Assembly (NCBI GenBank): GCA_003339415.1
Contig: PDHQ01000494.1
Location: 1 to 19,239 of the forward strand
Reading direction: 5' to 3'
DNA from: Ophiocordyceps camponoti-saundersi (nom. inval.)
Lineage: Eukaryota > Ascomycota > Sordariomycetes > Hypocreales > Ophiocordycipitaceae
Length of the DNA: 19,239 nucleotides
In this document: positions 18,670-19,239 of the stretch, one piece after another
Layout: the number at the start of each line of letters is the position of its first letter
Position numbering within the stretch: position 1 is the first letter of the stretch
The notes under the pieces: model-generated
The model's database searches: none
What the model saw: only the letters and a program-made list of their open reading frames with translations
Told to the model about the DNA's origin: nothing
Made by a program: the position numbers and the translations under genes

Positions 18670-19239
18670 TTACTATATCGCTAGGGCTAAAAGTTAGATA
18701 TAAAAAACCGGGCGGAGGAAGCCGTAAAAGGTAAAGAGAAACTAAATACTTCTACTAATATTCTTATAACTATTACGGATATTTATAAACGCCGCGAAAT
18801 AAGTTATAAAGATTAGAAATATAAATAGTTCGGTAACGGTAAGAGATATGCGAAAATAAAACGGATATTAAATAAGTATAAAACGTAATAAAAAACTATT
18901 AGAGAGTTTAATTAAATAATATATTAAGCTTCCCTTTCTTTTAAAAGCTTTAGGAGATTAGGATATAAGGGGCGCTTAAGGGTTAAGATAGGATAGCGGC
19001 TATTATTAAGTATATAGCGTAGTTTAGTTTCCGTAGAAGATAAAGGAATTAAGTAGTATAGCTATTTTAAAAGTTATATATCGCAAATCGAGTATTAAAA
19101 GGTACTTATAGTAAAATTTCTACTAAACGGGATTATAGCTTTATCTTAAACCTTATACCTTTATATAACGAATTACCTATTTAAATACTAGTTTAGAGGA
19201 CTAAGGCTATCGATAAAGTAGTCGTTACTTTACTTCTCC
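18670..19239 (+). pseudogene. Weak coding-like frame running off the right edge
   Basis: A plus-strand frame reads as Lys/Arg/Glu-rich protein at first (R-A-E-E-A-V-K-G-K-E-K-L near 18710-18750, then D-I-Y-K-R-R). It continues to the window end with about 15 stops in 190 codons, all TAA/TAG. From about 19080 a second plus frame becomes equally open, so a frame change is possible. No domain was recognised. It may be another decayed transposon. Confidence 0.25.

Larger units (their letters stand above)
1..19239. other. RIP-mutated AT-rich heterochromatin-like block
   Basis: The whole window is strongly depleted of CpA and TpG and enriched in TpA on both strands; only a handful of TG or CA dinucleotides occur per several hundred bases. 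In every recognisable protein domain the stop codons are TAA or TAG at positions explained by CAA, CAG or TGG, initiator ATG appears as ATA, and Cys appears as Tyr. Strand-symmetric C-to-T change in CpA context is the known signature of repeat-induced point mutation in filamentous ascomycetes. CpG is not obviously depleted (cg is common), which argues against plain 5-methylcytosine deamination at CpG. This is a reading of the base pattern, not a computed index. Confidence 0.9.

Noticed and set aside
1..19239. Mitochondrial or bacterial AT-rich DNA
   Set aside because: The base bias is specifically CpA/TpG loss with CpG retained, and the domains are those of a nuclear fungal LTR retrotransposon with RIP-type stops. 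No operon-like gene order, Shine-Dalgarno signals or mitochondrial genes are present.

Overview
The window is AT-rich eukaryotic DNA from a filamentous ascomycete, in a block destroyed by repeat-induced point mutation (RIP). CpA and TpG are nearly absent and TpA is everywhere, so ATG, CAA/CAG and TGG codons have become ATA, TAA/TAG and TAG/TAA. This is why almost no intact reading frame survives. All reading frames below come from translating by eye; no database search was possible. I see no intact gene and no functional RNA gene.

Layout. 1-889: nothing recognised. About 890-2110: a tandem array of ~120-bp units, arranged as ~245-bp A/B dimers. 2191-2223: a small palindrome. About 2225-3635: plus-strand remnant of a gag/protease region with a retropepsin-like domain. 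3636-4560: purine-rich, no gene called. 4560-8345: old coding-like sequence on the minus strand, best seen at 7650-8345 (acidic/basic protein of unknown family); a strong inverted repeat lies at 7184-7317. 8545-8867: a GA-rich tract and a 36-bp minisatellite. 9277-18514: an almost full-length Ty3/Gypsy LTR retrotransposon on the minus strand. 18515-19239: right flank, with a weak plus-strand coding-like frame running off the end.

The Gypsy element is the main content. Read on the minus strand (right to left) it has: 5' LTR (18305-18514), leader, gag with a CCHC knuckle, protease, reverse transcriptase, RNase H, integrase with a GPF-like tail, an extra ~590-codon frame of unknown function, and the 3' LTR (9277-9486). 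From reverse transcriptase to the integrase tail (about 14520-11620) the domains all lie in one frame with no net indel, so inactivation was by point mutation. The catalytic residues that were lost or kept mostly follow the base before them: a G after T was lost, a G after C or A survived. The most interesting items are the extra frame downstream of integrase, the dimeric tandem array, and the unidentified minus-strand coding region at 7650-8345.
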